Below, in pieces: positions 33,853-43,138 of a DNA stretch of 64,000 nt (its first letter is position 1; each line of letters starts with the position of its first letter). This DNA is from Streptomyces sp. NBC_00775 (GTDB lineage: Bacteria; Actinomycetota; Actinomycetes; Streptomycetales; Streptomycetaceae): assembly GCF_036347135.1 (NCBI RefSeq), contig NZ_CP108938.1, forward strand, positions 6,014,001-6,078,000, given 5' to 3'. Under the pieces are notes generated by a model. The model saw only the letters and a program-made list of their open reading frames with translations, was not told the origin of the DNA and ran no database searches. Made by a program: the position numbers and the translations under genes.

Positions 33853-34821
33853 ATGGGGTGGGGAAACACATGGCGGCCCAAGCGCTCCCTGCTGAGCTGG
33901 GCGAACGCCGAACTGAACATGGCCGCGGCGGTCTGCGCCGCGCAGCTCGCGGTGGCCTGCGCGATCTGGTGGGTCGGGACATTCGACGACGACACCCACG
34001 GCGCGGGGTCCGGCGGTGGACTCGCCGCCGCCGGGCTGCTGTGCATGCTCGTGTTCGGCCCGCCGCTCCTCGCCGCCCTGGGCCTGCTGCACGCGGCGGC
34101 TGACACGATGCCTGCCGCCACGCTCGCCCGCCTCGCGACCCGGCGCGTGCGCGGTCCCGAGGGCGCCTGGCACCTGGCGTTCGCGGTCCTGCTCGGCGCG
34201 CTCTGGGCAGCCGTCGCCGTCGCGCTCGGCGGCCTCTCGCCCACCGGCACGCCGGCCCTGCTGATCGCCGCGTCGGGTGTCCTGCCCGCGCTGGCCGTCG
34301 CGTACGTGCGCCGGCGGGAGCGCGCCACCGGCCGCGCCCCGCGCAGCCGCCGCATCTGGTTCCGGTCGGCACTCGCGTCCCTCGGAGCGTGCGTGCTGGT
34401 CGCCGTCGCGGGTGCGGTGGGCCTGTCCACGGGACTCATCAAGGAGTACGAGCCCCCACAGCTGTCCGCCGGGCAGCTCGCCGGGATCTGGCGGGGCGAC
34501 GGCGGGGCCGTACTGCGGCTTCGTGCCGGCGGCCGGGCCGAACTCACCGCTCTCCCCGCCGAGCCCGAGTTCCAGGACGTGAGGACCAAGGACTTCACAC
34601 GGTGTGCCGGGACCGGCAGCTGGTTCCTCGACACCGAGGGCCGCTACGCCCCGTACGCCGACGCGGACGACCCTTCGCAGCGGGACGGCGTTGTCGTACG
34701 CATCAAGGACTGCGGCCACGACACGTACTGGACCATCGGCGGCAGCGAACGCCGTCCCGAGCTGTTCGTGCTGTTCGGCGACCCCGACTCGGGGGATCTG
34801 CGGATCCTGAAGCGGGACTGA
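33853..34821 (+). CDS. Membrane protein with extracytoplasmic C-terminal domain, function unknown
   Basis: 322 residues. Four or five hydrophobic helices occupy residues 20-205 (AAAVCAAQLAVACAIWWV, LLCMLVFGPPLLAALGLL, AFAVLLGALWAAVAVALGG, ALLIAASGVLPALAVAYV, ACVLVAVAGAVGLSTGL). A soluble domain of about 115 residues follows (QLAGIWRGDGGAVLRLRAGG, CAGTGSWFLDTEGRY, KDCGHDTYWTIGG) with two Cys that may pair. The GxW and GTGSW elements resemble lipocalin-like sheets in other Streptomyces membrane proteins. The start is ATG 33853. No function is assigned. Confidence 0.7.
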   Translation: MGWGNTWRPKRSLLSWANAELNMAAAVCAAQLAVACAIWWVGTFDDDTHGAGSGGGLAAAGLLCMLVFGPPLLAALGLLHAAADTMPAATLARLATRRVRGPEGAWHLAFAVLLGALWAAVAVALGGLSPTGTPALLIAASGVLPALAVAYVRRRERATGRAPRSRRIWFRSALASLGACVLVAVAGAVGLSTGLIKEYEPPQLSAGQLAGIWRGDGGAVLRLRAGGRAELTALPAEPEFQDVRTKDFTRCAGTGSWFLDTEGRYAPYADADDPSQRDGVVVRIKDCGHDTYWTIGGSERRPELFVLFGDPDSGDLRILKRD

Positions 34822-34883
34822 AGGCAAGCTTTCGTCGGGACTGACTCACCACCCTTGTGCTGACTCACCGGCCCTTGTACTGA
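34813..34883. repeat. Stop-codon-region duplications at a convergent gene junction
   Basis: CGGGACTGA, holding the plus-strand stop (34819-34821), recurs at 34836-34844. CTGACTCACC plus CCCTTGT, holding the reverse-complemented minus-strand stop (34865-34867), occurs at 34841 and again at 34860. Both convergent genes therefore have an echo of their stop region in a 70-bp stretch. Confidence 0.65.
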
Positions 34884-35770
34884 GGGCTCCGCCGCTCCAC
34901 GAAACTCGCGACCCCCTCGTTGGCGTCCGCCGTCGTCATGTTGATCTCCTGCGCGGCCGCCTCCGCGGCGAAGGCGGCCGTGCGGTCGGTGTCGAGGGAG
35001 GCGTTGACCAGCTGTTTGGTGAGGGCGAGGGCGCGAGTCGGGCCGGCGGCGAGGCGTTCGGACCACTCCCGGGCGGTCTTCTCCAGCTCCTCCGGCGGTA
35101 CGACCCTGTTGACGAGGCCGAGCCGTTCCGCGTCCGCGGCCGTCAACGCGTCGCCGAAGAACATCAACTCCTTCGCGCGCTGCGGGCCGATGAGGCGGGG
35201 CAGCAGATAGGTCCCGCCGCCGTCGGGGACGAGCCCGCGGCGCACGAACACCTCGATGAACCGGGCCGTATCCGCGGCCAGTACGAGGTCGCAGGCGAAC
35301 GCGAGGTGCGCGCCGATCCCGGCCGCCGTGCCGTTGACCGCCGCGATCACCGGTTTCTCGCAGTCCAGTACGGCGGCGATCAGCCGCTGGGCGCCGAGCC
35401 GGATGGTCCGGGCGACATCCCCGGCCACCCGCTCCCCGGCGGGCGGCCCGCCCCGCAGGTCCGCGCCCGCACAGAAGCCGCGACCCGTCGCCGTGATCAC
35501 GACGGCCCGTACGCCCGGGTCGGCGGACGCCTCCGCGAGCAGCGCGATCACGCGTTCCCGCTGGTCCCAGGTGAGGGCGTTCATCGCCTCGGGCCGGTTG
35601 AGGGTGATCCACGAGACGGCGTTGTCAGTGGCGTGAAGTATCAATGAGTCGAGGGACTTTTCGGGGAGTTCGGGAGATCCAGGGGTCTCACGGGACTTAC
35701 GGAATGTAGGGGATTCGCGGGACTCACGGGACTCACGGGACTCATGGGAATCACGGGGGGAGTCGGACAT
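34865..35770 (-). CDS. Enoyl-CoA hydratase/isomerase with repeat-derived N-terminus
   Basis: 301 residues. The crotonase core begins near residue 43: WITLNRPEAMNALTWDQRER, oxyanion-hole segments GRGFCAGADLRGG and NGTAAGIGAHLAFACD, and GLVPDGGGTYLLPRLIG with the PaaG-type Asp. The first 42 residues are Ser, Glu and Arg rich (ESRESRESRES), coded by five 9-bp tandem units. ATG 35770 has GGAG 8 bases upstream, so the extension is probably translated; a TTG near residue 43 is the fallback. It lies 67 bp after the acyl-CoA ligase gene and is co-transcribed with it. Confidence 0.88.
   Translation of the reverse strand: MSDSPRDSHESRESRESRESPTFRKSRETPGSPELPEKSLDSLILHATDNAVSWITLNRPEAMNALTWDQRERVIALLAEASADPGVRAVVITATGRGFCAGADLRGGPPAGERVAGDVARTIRLGAQRLIAAVLDCEKPVIAAVNGTAAGIGAHLAFACDLVLAADTARFIEVFVRRGLVPDGGGTYLLPRLIGPQRAKELMFFGDALTAADAERLGLVNRVVPPEELEKTAREWSERLAAGPTRALALTKQLVNASLDTDRTAAFAAEAAAQEINMTTADANEGVASFVERRSPQYKGR
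35711..35755 (-). repeat. Five 9-bp tandem units inside the crotonase N-terminus
   Basis: Units GGATTCGCG, GGACTCACG (twice), GGACTCATG and GGAATCACG. The 9-bp period keeps frame and codes the ESR/DSH-type tripeptides. Confidence 0.85.
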
Positions 35771-35837
35771 GGGGGTACTCCGTTTCGTACGGGGAGTGGT
35801 GGGCCTTTTGCGCGGGAGCTGGGCGGTGCACGCCCGC

Positions 35838-38063
35838 TCAGCGGCACACCACCAGCGCGTCCAGGGCCACCGCCCCCTGCCCCCGAGGCAGCACCATCAG
35901 CGGATTGATGTCCAGCTCCGCGATGTCGTCGCCGAGTTCGAGCGCCATGCGCTGCACCCGGAGGGCGACCTCGACCAGGGCGTCCACGTCGACGGGCGGA
36001 GCCCCGCGCACCCCGTCGAGGAGCGCCCGCCCCCGCAGTTCGGACAGCATGGCCCGCGCCTGGTCCTCGCCGAACGGCGGCACGCGGACGGCCGCGTCGC
36101 GCAGTACCTCGACGAGGACACCACCGAGTCCGACGGTCACGGTCGGCCCGAAGAGCTGGTCGTGCGTGACGCCGACGACCATCTCGACGCCGCGCTCGAC
36201 CATCTGGCAGACGAGCACGCCGTCGAGCGAGATCCCTTCGTAGCGCGCGATGTCGGTCAGCTCGCGATAGGCGTCGCGGACCTGGCTGGCGGAGGTCAAC
36301 CCGATCTTCACCAGACCGAGTTCGGTCTTGTGGGCGATCTGCGCGCCGGAGGCCTTCATCACCAGCGGGTAGCCGACCAGGCTCGCCGCCCGCACGGCCG
36401 CCGCCGCGCTGGTCACCAGCTGCTCGCGCGGCACGCGGATCCCGTACGCGCGCAGCAGCTGCTTGGCCGCGTGCTCGCTCAGCTGCTGGCCGGGACGCAT
36501 CAGCGCCTGCGCCTTGCGGAAGGAGGGCGAGGGGGTGCGAGGTGCCTCGTCGAAGGGGGAGCGGTACGCGTCGACGAACCGGTGGTGGTCCAGGTAGGCG
36601 CGGACGGCGGTGATGCAGTTGGCGAACGTACGGAAGGTGGCGACCCGCTGCGACCCGAGCAGCGTCTCGCGGTACGCGGCCTCGGTGCCGACCGGCGACC
36701 CCCACACCACGCACACCAGCTTGTCCGTCTGCTCCGCCGCGTCCACCAGGTCCTGTGCGAGCTTGTCGCTCATCGGCGGGAAGGGGCCGGTGATCGGGCA
36801 GATCAGCACCCCGACCCCCGGATCGGCGAGGATCGCGTCGATGATCTTCCGGCCGCGCCAGTCGCCGACGGGGTGGCCGCCGTTGTCGACGGGATTGGCG
36901 ACGTTCAGGTACTCGGGTATCCACTGGTGCAGTTCGGTCTGCTTGCCGGAGGACAGCGTGGGCAGGGAGAGCCCGGCCTCGCTCGCCAGGTCCGCGAAGT
37001 GCGCGCCCGTGCCGCCCGAGATCGAATAGACGACGACGCCGTCCGCCTGCGGGGTGCGTGCGCGGGCCAGCAGGGCCGCGGTGTCCTGGAGTTCGTCGAG
37101 TCCGTCGACGCGGATCACGCCGTACTGCCGCATCGCCGCGTCCACCACCGTGTCGGCGCCGGTCAGTTTGCCGGTGTGTGAGGCGGCGGTGCGGGCTCCG
37201 GTCTCGGTGCGGCCGACCTTGACGGCGACGACGGGTACTCCGCGCCGGGCGGCGCGGTCGGCGGCGAGCAGGAAGGAGCGGCCGTCCTTCAGCCCCTCGA
37301 CGTAGCAGGCGATGGCACCGACCTCGGGCTGTTCGGAGAAGTACGAGATGAAGTCGGCGGTCTCCAGGTCGGCCTCGTTGCCGGTGGGTGCCCAGTGGGA
37401 GAGCCGCACACCCAGCTCCTGCATCGCGAACACCGGCCGCCCCTGGTGCCCGGACTGCGTGATCAGTGCGATGGCCGGGCCGTCGAGGTCGTCGCGGAAC
37501 TTCTCGAAGGCGTTGAGGTTGGTGTTGGGCCCGAGCAGCCGCAGGCCAGAGCGGCGGACGGCGGCGGCCAGGCGGGTCTGTTCGGCGGCGCCCTCGGCTC
37601 CGGTCTCGGCGAACCCGGAGGCGAAGGCGACCGCGAACTTCACCTTGGCCTCGGCCAGTTCCCCGATCAGGGGAAGGGGGTCGCCGACGAGGAGCACGGC
37701 CAGGTCGATCTGCTCGGGCAGGTCCGCGACGGAAGGGGAGCAGGGTATGCCGAAGACCGCCGGCCGGGTCGGGTGCACGGGGTGCAGCCGGGCGCCGACC
37801 CGCTCGGCCCAGGCGATCAACTGCCGGGTGATACCGGTGTTCGGCCGACCCTCGGCGTCCGAGGCGCCGATGACGGCCACGGACTCGGGACGGAAGAAGC
37901 GGTCCAGATCGGGTACGTCGGCGTACAGCGGACGCCCGCTGACGTCCAGGTCGTCGACCTCGGCCGGGCGGCCGTGCACGACCGGTGAGGGTTGCTCGCC
38001 GCAGGCGATGACCCGGGCCCGGCGGGAGTCGGTGGTGAGGGTGCCGTGGGTTGATCCAAGCAT
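35838..38063 (-). CDS. Acetyl/acyl-CoA synthetase (ADP-forming type), CoA-binding plus ATP-grasp
   Basis: 741 residues. The CoA-binding Rossmann domain covers residues 50-180 (FFRPESVAVIGASDAEGRPN, FGIPCSPSVADLPEQIDLAV). The succinyl-CoA-ligase-like domains follow (IALITQSGHQG, and ASHTGKLTGAD holding the phospho-His position). The ATP-grasp domain fills the last 230 residues (AAKQLLRAYGIRVPREQLV, YPLVMKASGAQIAHKTELG, ELDINPLMVLP). It forms an acyl-CoA from acid, CoA and ATP or acts in reverse. ATG 38063 has AGGAG 12 bases upstream. Two tandem regulon palindromes lie 35 and 59 bp upstream. Confidence 0.9.
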   Translation of the reverse strand: MLGSTHGTLTTDSRRARVIACGEQPSPVVHGRPAEVDDLDVSGRPLYADVPDLDRFFRPESVAVIGASDAEGRPNTGITRQLIAWAERVGARLHPVHPTRPAVFGIPCSPSVADLPEQIDLAVLLVGDPLPLIGELAEAKVKFAVAFASGFAETGAEGAAEQTRLAAAVRRSGLRLLGPNTNLNAFEKFRDDLDGPAIALITQSGHQGRPVFAMQELGVRLSHWAPTGNEADLETADFISYFSEQPEVGAIACYVEGLKDGRSFLLAADRAARRGVPVVAVKVGRTETGARTAASHTGKLTGADTVVDAAMRQYGVIRVDGLDELQDTAALLARARTPQADGVVVYSISGGTGAHFADLASEAGLSLPTLSSGKQTELHQWIPEYLNVANPVDNGGHPVGDWRGRKIIDAILADPGVGVLICPITGPFPPMSDKLAQDLVDAAEQTDKLVCVVWGSPVGTEAAYRETLLGSQRVATFRTFANCITAVRAYLDHHRFVDAYRSPFDEAPRTPSPSFRKAQALMRPGQQLSEHAAKQLLRAYGIRVPREQLVTSAAAAVRAASLVGYPLVMKASGAQIAHKTELGLVKIGLTSASQVRDAYRELTDIARYEGISLDGVLVCQMVERGVEMVVGVTHDQLFGPTVTVGLGGVLVEVLRDAAVRVPPFGEDQARAMLSELRGRALLDGVRGAPPVDVDALVEVALRVQRMALELGDDIAELDINPLMVLPRGQGAVALDALVVCR

Positions 38064-38097
38064 CGGTCCGCCCGCTCCTGTGTGACAGCCAACTTTT

Positions 38098-38116
38098 AAC
38101 TGACGCAGTGTCAGAT
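38098..38116. promoter_or_regulatory. Regulon palindrome, copy 6
   Basis: AACTGACGCAGTGTCAGAT, 35 bp upstream of the ADP-forming acyl-CoA synthetase start. Confidence 0.7.
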
Positions 38117-38121
38117 TACTT

Positions 38122-38140
38122 AACTGACGCCGTGTCAGGA
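38122..38140. promoter_or_regulatory. Regulon palindrome, copy 7
   Basis: AACTGACGCCGTGTCAGGA. Its centre is 24 bp from copy 6, so two dimers could bind in tandem. Confidence 0.68.
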
Positions 38141-38183
38141 ACTGTTGTGCAGGCAAAGGCTGCGAGCGAGGAAGGGAGAGCGG

Positions 38184-38237
38184 GGGTGGAGCCGGGGTGG
38201 AGCGAGACTGGAGCCGTGGTGGAGCGAGGGTGGAGCG
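38184..38237. repeat. Degenerate GGTGGAGC minisatellite
   Basis: Five imperfect copies of GGTGGAGC with 4-6 base spacers, between the two minus-strand genes at 35838-38063 and 38321-39829. No coding role is seen. Confidence 0.5.
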
Positions 38238-38320
38238 TTCGGGCGCCGGGCGCGCAAAGGCGTGCGGCGGGCACTTGGTACGTACCCGCCGCGGAGGGAG
38301 GTGGAACCGTCGGGGCGCCG

Positions 38321-39829
38321 TCAGAGGACCGCCAGGACCTCCTTCGCCACCCGCTCGCCGGAGCGGACGGCGCCGTCCATGTAGCCGTTCCAGTAGGTGG
38401 AGGTCTCGGTGCCGGCCCAGTGGATGCCGCCGGCGGGCCTGCGCAGGGCCGGGCCGTACTCGGTGAGGACGCCGGGCGGGGCGTAGGCGACCGGGCCGCC
38501 GCGGGAGAAGCCCTCGTTGTCCCAGCGTTGGAGTACGAAGGAGGTGGGCGACTTGGCCTTGTCGCCGAAGTAGGTGGCGTAGTCCTTCAGGACGGCCGCC
38601 TTCACCTCGTCGACCGTCGAGGCGTCGAACGCGCGCATCTCGTCGGCCTCGATGAAGCCCATCAGGGCGCCGTAGGAGGCGTCGGGGGGCGAGTTGTCGA
38701 AGGTGGAGCGGACGATGCCGGTGTCGCTGACGACCTGGCCGTTGAGACCGTCGGCGCGCCAGAAGGGGGTGTCGTACACGGCGATCGCCTTGCCGATCGA
38801 GCCCATCGGCAGCCGCTGGCTGAGCTGGTCGCGGTCGGCGGGCAGCAGCGGGTCGTACGCGATGCGCGCGGCCAGCGGTGGCGGCAGGGCGACCACGACT
38901 CGGCGGGCGGTGACCGTGATCCCGTCGGCGGTCACCAGGTACTTGCTGCCAGAGAGGGTGATGGAGCGGACCGGGGCGCTGAGCACCACCCGGCTGCCGA
39001 GGGCCGCGGCGAGCTTGATCGGCACCTGCTGGGAACCGCCGACGAAGCGGGACTCCTGGGCGCCGTTGGCGGTCTCGGTGAGGCGCTCCAGGGTGCCGGC
39101 GTTGGACTCGTTGCCGGCGGCGGCTATGTAGAACAGCACGTAGAGGAGGGAGAGTTCACGGGGCTGGGCCGAGAAGATCGACGTACAGGCGACGTCGAAG
39201 AGGAACTTCGCGGAGGGGATGACGGCGTTGGCGTTCAGCCAGCTCTCGAAGGTCTGCTTGTCCCACTCGTCGGCCTTGGCGGCGGTCCAGGGCGCGTCGA
39301 CCGGGACCTGCGCCGCCATGTCGTCGAGTTCGGCCTGCACGACGGCGGCGTTCGCGAGCCCGGCGACGTCGATGGGCGGGACGGAGCCGAGGAGGCCGTC
39401 GGTGGCGTAGGCGGTCTTCTTGCCGTCCTTGTAGAGGAGGTTCTTGCCGGTGTTGTAGGTCGTGAAGGTCGCCACGCCCAGGCTGTCGGCGAGGGCCTTG
39501 ATGCGGTCCTGGGTGGGGCCGATGAACTCGCCGCCGCCCTCGGTGAAACCGCCGTTCGTCAGCTTCAGGTTGACGACCCGGCCGCCGACGCGGTCGCGTG
39601 CCTCCAGGACGACCACGGACTTGCCGGCCGCGACCAGGTCGCGGGCCGCGGTGAGCCCGGCGAGCCCGCCGCCGACGACGGCGACGTCGGCGTCGCGGGT
39701 CGCGGCGGCCGCGGTGCCGGCGCCGGCACCGACGAGGGTGGCCGCCCCCGTCACGGCGGCGCCGCCGAGCAGGGAACGCCGGGTGAGCCGGGACGAGGGC
39801 TGCCGGGAGAGCTGTCTTTCACGTGCCAC
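38321..39829 (-). CDS. Secreted flavin-containing monoamine oxidase family protein
   Basis: 502 residues. A Tat signal peptide (SRLTRRSLLGGAAVTGAATL, ending near AAAATRD) implies folded export. The FAD motif is VVGGGLAGLTAARDL, with LEARDRVGGRV after it. The C-terminal FAD-binding stretch is GGIHWAGTETSTYWNGYMDG. This is the MAO/polyamine-oxidase fold, oxidising an amine and releasing H2O2 outside the cell. GTG 39829 has GGAGG 7 bases upstream. No regulon palindrome precedes it. Confidence 0.9.
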   Translation of the reverse strand: MARERQLSRQPSSRLTRRSLLGGAAVTGAATLVGAGAGTAAAATRDADVAVVGGGLAGLTAARDLVAAGKSVVVLEARDRVGGRVVNLKLTNGGFTEGGGEFIGPTQDRIKALADSLGVATFTTYNTGKNLLYKDGKKTAYATDGLLGSVPPIDVAGLANAAVVQAELDDMAAQVPVDAPWTAAKADEWDKQTFESWLNANAVIPSAKFLFDVACTSIFSAQPRELSLLYVLFYIAAAGNESNAGTLERLTETANGAQESRFVGGSQQVPIKLAAALGSRVVLSAPVRSITLSGSKYLVTADGITVTARRVVVALPPPLAARIAYDPLLPADRDQLSQRLPMGSIGKAIAVYDTPFWRADGLNGQVVSDTGIVRSTFDNSPPDASYGALMGFIEADEMRAFDASTVDEVKAAVLKDYATYFGDKAKSPTSFVLQRWDNEGFSRGGPVAYAPPGVLTEYGPALRRPAGGIHWAGTETSTYWNGYMDGAVRSGERVAKEVLAVL

Positions 39830-40028
39830 GTTTCATCCTCCGTCGATACGAGTCGAATACGCGAGGTGGAGGGAGCTGGAACCGGAAAGTGAGCAGGGCT
39901 CGCATTCTGGCCCCCGTGGCTGGTTCGGTACAGCACTCTCGGCACATCTGACGCACGCGTAACAAGCCGCGTACATCAAGGAGTTGAGAGTTCGTACGAC
40001 AGGGAGAGGGAGGCGAGGGAGGGGAGGG

Positions 40029-41234
40029 TTACCGCTCGGCGGGCGCGGGCTTGCGTGCCGTGGTGCGGGCGACCGCCTTGGCGATCTTCTCGGCGTCTAG
40101 GGCGAGTTCGCGGAACATGCCGCTGATGGGGTTGGTGAAGCCGGTGAAGTACAGGCCGGGGGCGTTCTTCGGGGTGCGTGCGCCGTGCACCACCGGGCGC
40201 CCGCGGGTGTCGAGCACGCCGAGGTGGCCGACGACGCCCTCCAAGGCACGTATGTAACCCGTCGCGGCGATCACCACGTCCGGGCCGATCCGGTCGCCGT
40301 CGGCGAGGACGACCTTGCCGTCCTCGAAACCGTCCACGGCGGCGACGATCTCGACCTGTCCCTTGCGGACGGCATCGATGAGGCCGACGTCCTGGACGGG
40401 GATCGAGCCCTCGTTGACGCGGGAGTACAGCCCGGTGTCGGGGCGGGGCAGCCCCTTCGCCGACAGGTCCGGCACGCTCAGCTTGGCCATCGGCCCGGCG
40501 AGCTTGTCGACGAGCCGCACCGGCAGCCGGCGTACGACGATGCCCGTGAACTGGGCGGCCCAGCCGGCCGTCGAGCGGCGCACGATGTGCGGCGCGGTGC
40601 GCACGGACAGCCGTACGCGCTGGGCGCCGCCCTCGATCAGGTCCACGGCGATCTCCGCGCCCGTGTTGCCGACGCCGACGACGAGGACGTCGCGGCCGGC
40701 GTAGGGGGCGGGGTTGCGGTAGTCGCCGGCGTGCAGGAGTTCGCCGGTGTAGGTGTCGCGGCCGGTCCAGTCGGGCACGTGGGGCGTGTGGTTGTAGCCG
40801 GTGGCCACGACCACCGCGCTGCCGGTCAGCTCGCGCCCGCCGGTGGCGTGCAGCAGCCAGCCGTCGCCGCCCGGGGCGGGCTCGATGCGCGAGACCTCGA
40901 CGCCCGTGACGATCTCCAGCTGGTGGTACTCGGCGTACTTCTCCAGGTAGCGCACCACGTTGTCGCGCGACACCCACCGCCCGAACGAGCGCGGCATCGC
41001 CAGCCCCGGCAGCGCGGACAGCCGCCGAGTGGTGTGCAGATGCAGCCGGTCGTAGTGGCGCCGCCAGGACGCCCCGACCTTGTCGGACTTCTCCAGCACG
41101 ACGGCCCGCACGCCCTGCGCGCGCAGCGCGTGCGCCGCCGCGAGCCCGCCGGGGCCGCCTCCGATCACGTACACGGGGCGGTCTTCGTGGGACGGCACCG
41201 TGCGGGGTGTCGAGGAAGCAGTCGAGTCGGCCAT
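40029..41234 (-). CDS. Flavin-containing monooxygenase-like NAD(P)/FAD oxidoreductase
   Basis: 401 residues. The FAD motif is VIGGGPGGLAAAHALR (residues 22-37), followed by the FMO/BVMO-like WRRHYDRLHLHT segment. The second dinucleotide motif is VVGVGNTGAEIAVDL (about residue 185), and VVIAATGYIRALEG is the C-terminal ATG motif. It could hydroxylate or oxygenate a small substrate with NADPH. ATG 41234 lacks a good ribosome site; a GTG at 41252 is possible. No palindrome of the regulon is seen upstream on its strand, although copy 8 lies 213 bp away. Confidence 0.85.
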   Translation of the reverse strand: MADSTASSTPRTVPSHEDRPVYVIGGGPGGLAAAHALRAQGVRAVVLEKSDKVGASWRRHYDRLHLHTTRRLSALPGLAMPRSFGRWVSRDNVVRYLEKYAEYHQLEIVTGVEVSRIEPAPGGDGWLLHATGGRELTGSAVVVATGYNHTPHVPDWTGRDTYTGELLHAGDYRNPAPYAGRDVLVVGVGNTGAEIAVDLIEGGAQRVRLSVRTAPHIVRRSTAGWAAQFTGIVVRRLPVRLVDKLAGPMAKLSVPDLSAKGLPRPDTGLYSRVNEGSIPVQDVGLIDAVRKGQVEIVAAVDGFEDGKVVLADGDRIGPDVVIAATGYIRALEGVVGHLGVLDTRGRPVVHGARTPKNAPGLYFTGFTNPISGMFRELALDAEKIAKAVARTTARKPAPAER

Positions 41235-41446
41235 GAGCGCGAGCGTAATCACGTCCTCACTTGATAGGTCTCGGTCAAGACCGGAATCGGTTGCGAACTG
41301 ATCACGGCTGTAGGAGGAGTGGGTGGGACTGGTGGCGTAGGTCACTTGGTTGTGGCGGGGGCGTGGAGGAGAGGGCGCGTACGCCTCACGCGGCGGCGGG
41401 GAGTCGGCGGTGTACGCCTCTTGCGCCGGTGTGTCTCCGTGCGCTG

Positions 41447-41465
41447 AACTGACGTACCGTCAGAT
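41447..41465. promoter_or_regulatory. Regulon palindrome, copy 8
   Basis: AACTGACGTACCGTCAGAT, ending 25 bp before the DoxX start at 41491. It is one of the most symmetrical copies. Confidence 0.75.
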
Positions 41466-41490
41466 CCCGCGTGCGGCAGGAGGTTCGGCC

Positions 41491-41943
41491 ATGGACACGA
41501 TCTGGCTCAGCGGCGCGGAGTGGCTCGCCGTGCTGCGGATCGGGCTCGGGCTGTGGTGGCTGGAGAGCTGGCGGCACAAGGACAAGAAGGACTGGTTCGA
41601 GCGGGGGACCGGGATCGCGTGGGCGGTGGACGTCGCGGCGAAGCACCGGTGGAACGCCGTGCGCTCCGGGTTCGATGTGGTGGTCGCGCCGCGGCCACGG
41701 ACGATGGCGTACGTCGTCGTGTACGCGGAGCTGGCGCTCGGACTGGGGCTGGTGGCCGGACTGCTGACACCGGTCGCCCTGGTCGGAGGGCTTCTTCTGA
41801 ACGTCCTCTACCTCGTCCTCATGATCCACGACTGGGCCGAACAGGGGCAGAACTCGATGATGGCGCTGATCTCGGTCGTCGGGCTGTTCGGGATGTCGTG
41901 GCAGACGTGGTCGCTGGACGACGCGATCGGGCTGTTCCAGTGA
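41491..41943 (+). CDS. DoxX-family membrane protein
   Basis: 150 residues with four hydrophobic segments (AEWLAVLRIGLGLWWLESW, VVVYAELALGLGLVAGLL, LVGGLLLNVLYLVLMI, MMALISVVGLFGMSW). Tryptophan-rich LWWLESWRHKDKKDWFE after helix 1 is typical of DoxD/DoxX-like proteins linked to quinone or redox reactions. ATG 41491 has an excellent ribosome site (CAGGAGG). Its stop overlaps the next GTG by 4 bp, so the membrane protein and the DUF35 protein are co-expressed. Confidence 0.85.
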   Translation: MDTIWLSGAEWLAVLRIGLGLWWLESWRHKDKKDWFERGTGIAWAVDVAAKHRWNAVRSGFDVVVAPRPRTMAYVVVYAELALGLGLVAGLLTPVALVGGLLLNVLYLVLMIHDWAEQGQNSMMALISVVGLFGMSWQTWSLDDAIGLFQ

Positions 41944-42377
41944 GCGGGGCGGCGCGAGGCGGCACGGGGGCCGGTCGGTTCGACGTGCCCGAGGCCGACG
42001 CCTTCACACGGCCCTACTGGGACGCGGCCGCCGAGGGGCGGCTTCTGCTCCGCCACTGCGCCGTCTGCGACCGTGCCCACCACTATCCCCGGGAGTTCTG
42101 CCCGCACTGCTGGAGCGAGGACGGCGTGAGCTGGCAGCGCGCGAGCGGGCGCGCCACGCTCTACACCTGGTCCGTCGTGCACCGGAACGACCTTCCGCCG
42201 TTCGGGGAGCGCGTGCCGTACGTCGCCGCCGTCGTCGACCTGGAGGAGGGGCCGCGGATGATGACCGAGGTGGTGGAGTGCGAGGGGGCCGGAGGGGGAG
42301 CGGGGGGCGCGTTGCGGATCGGGATGGAGCTGGAGGTCACCTTCCGCGCGGGCGTGCCGGTGTTCCGACCGAGGTAG
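41940..42377 (+). CDS. DUF35 OB-fold/zinc-ribbon protein
   Basis: 145 residues. A rubredoxin-like zinc ribbon (CAVCDRAHHYPREFCPHC) and an OB fold (GRATLYTWSVVHRNDLPPF, YVAAVVDLEEGPRMMTEVVE) follow an N-terminal FTRPYWDAAAEGRLLLRHC helix. DUF35 proteins bind acyl-CoA and partner thiolase-fold proteins, as ChsH2 does with Ltp2. No thiolase is adjacent; the thiolase-fold gene at 47486 lacks a neighbouring DUF35 and is the natural partner. The GTGA overlap couples it to the DoxX gene. Confidence 0.88.
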   Translation: MSGAARGGTGAGRFDVPEADAFTRPYWDAAAEGRLLLRHCAVCDRAHHYPREFCPHCWSEDGVSWQRASGRATLYTWSVVHRNDLPPFGERVPYVAAVVDLEEGPRMMTEVVECEGAGGGAGGALRIGMELEVTFRAGVPVFRPR

Positions 42378-42535
42378 CGCGCGCTCTTCGTGGGATTCCC
42401 ATAAAAGGCAGAGTTTCCTCAGGGCGCTCTTCATGCGGCGCCTTGGGCGTCTCGGGCGCCCTGGGCGTGAGCCGGGGGCGCCGCGGGGGCGCCCAGGGGT
42501 GTGACCCGAGCGGGACGACGCGTTTCAATGGCGGG

Positions 42536-43138
42536 ATGTCCGAAGTCCACGAACAGTTCGCCGCCCACCCCTTCCCCGAGCTGCACGGCCACGGTCTGCG
42601 GCTGCGCCCCTGGAACGCGGAGTCCGACGCCGACGTATCGGCGTACCTGCGGGGACTGTCCGATCCGGAGTTCCAGCGCTGGAACACGCCGCTCAGGTTC
42701 ATCCGGGACATCGACGGCGCCCGTGAGTCGCTCCTCGCACGCACCGACAGCGCGGAGCGTGGCACCTCGGTCTCCTTCTGCGTCACCGACGCGGACACCG
42801 GCGAACTGCTCGGCCACGTCGGCGTCAACGACATCAACCACATCCTGAGCTGCGCCCGCGTCGGCTACTGGGTCCTGCCGGAGGCCCGTGGCCGCCGGGT
42901 CGCCGCCCGCGCCCTGACCCTCGCCGCCCGCTACGCCTTCACCGACCTCGCCCTGTACCGCCTGGACCTGGGCCACGCGATCGGCCACGACATCTCCTGC
43001 CGCGTCGCCGAGCGCTGCGGATTCCGGCATGAGGGGACGCTGCGTGGCGCGATGTTCGAGGCGGGACGGCACGACGCGTTCCGGGACGTACATCTGCACG
43101 GACGGCTGGCGACAGATCCTGAGCCGCCGACACCCTGA
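42536..43138 (+). CDS. GNAT-family N-acetyltransferase (RimJ-like)
   Basis: 200 residues. RimJ/RimL-type features: LHGHGLRLRPWNAESDADVS, FCVTDADTGELLGHVGVNDI, the acetyl-CoA motif VGYWVLPEARGRRVAARALT, and ALYRLDLGHAIGHDISCRVA near the end with AERCGFRHEGTLR. It should acetylate a protein N-terminus or small amine. The start is ATG 42536. The stop codon is the first of six TGA triplets in a 9-bp tandem repeat. Confidence 0.88.
   Translation: MSEVHEQFAAHPFPELHGHGLRLRPWNAESDADVSAYLRGLSDPEFQRWNTPLRFIRDIDGARESLLARTDSAERGTSVSFCVTDADTGELLGHVGVNDINHILSCARVGYWVLPEARGRRVAARALTLAARYAFTDLALYRLDLGHAIGHDISCRVAERCGFRHEGTLRGAMFEAGRHDAFRDVHLHGRLATDPEPPTP

Noticed and set aside
39946..39960. Single half-site ATCTGACG upstream of the amine oxidase
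   Set aside because: The right half is absent and the site is about 120 bp from the start, so a chance match is likely.
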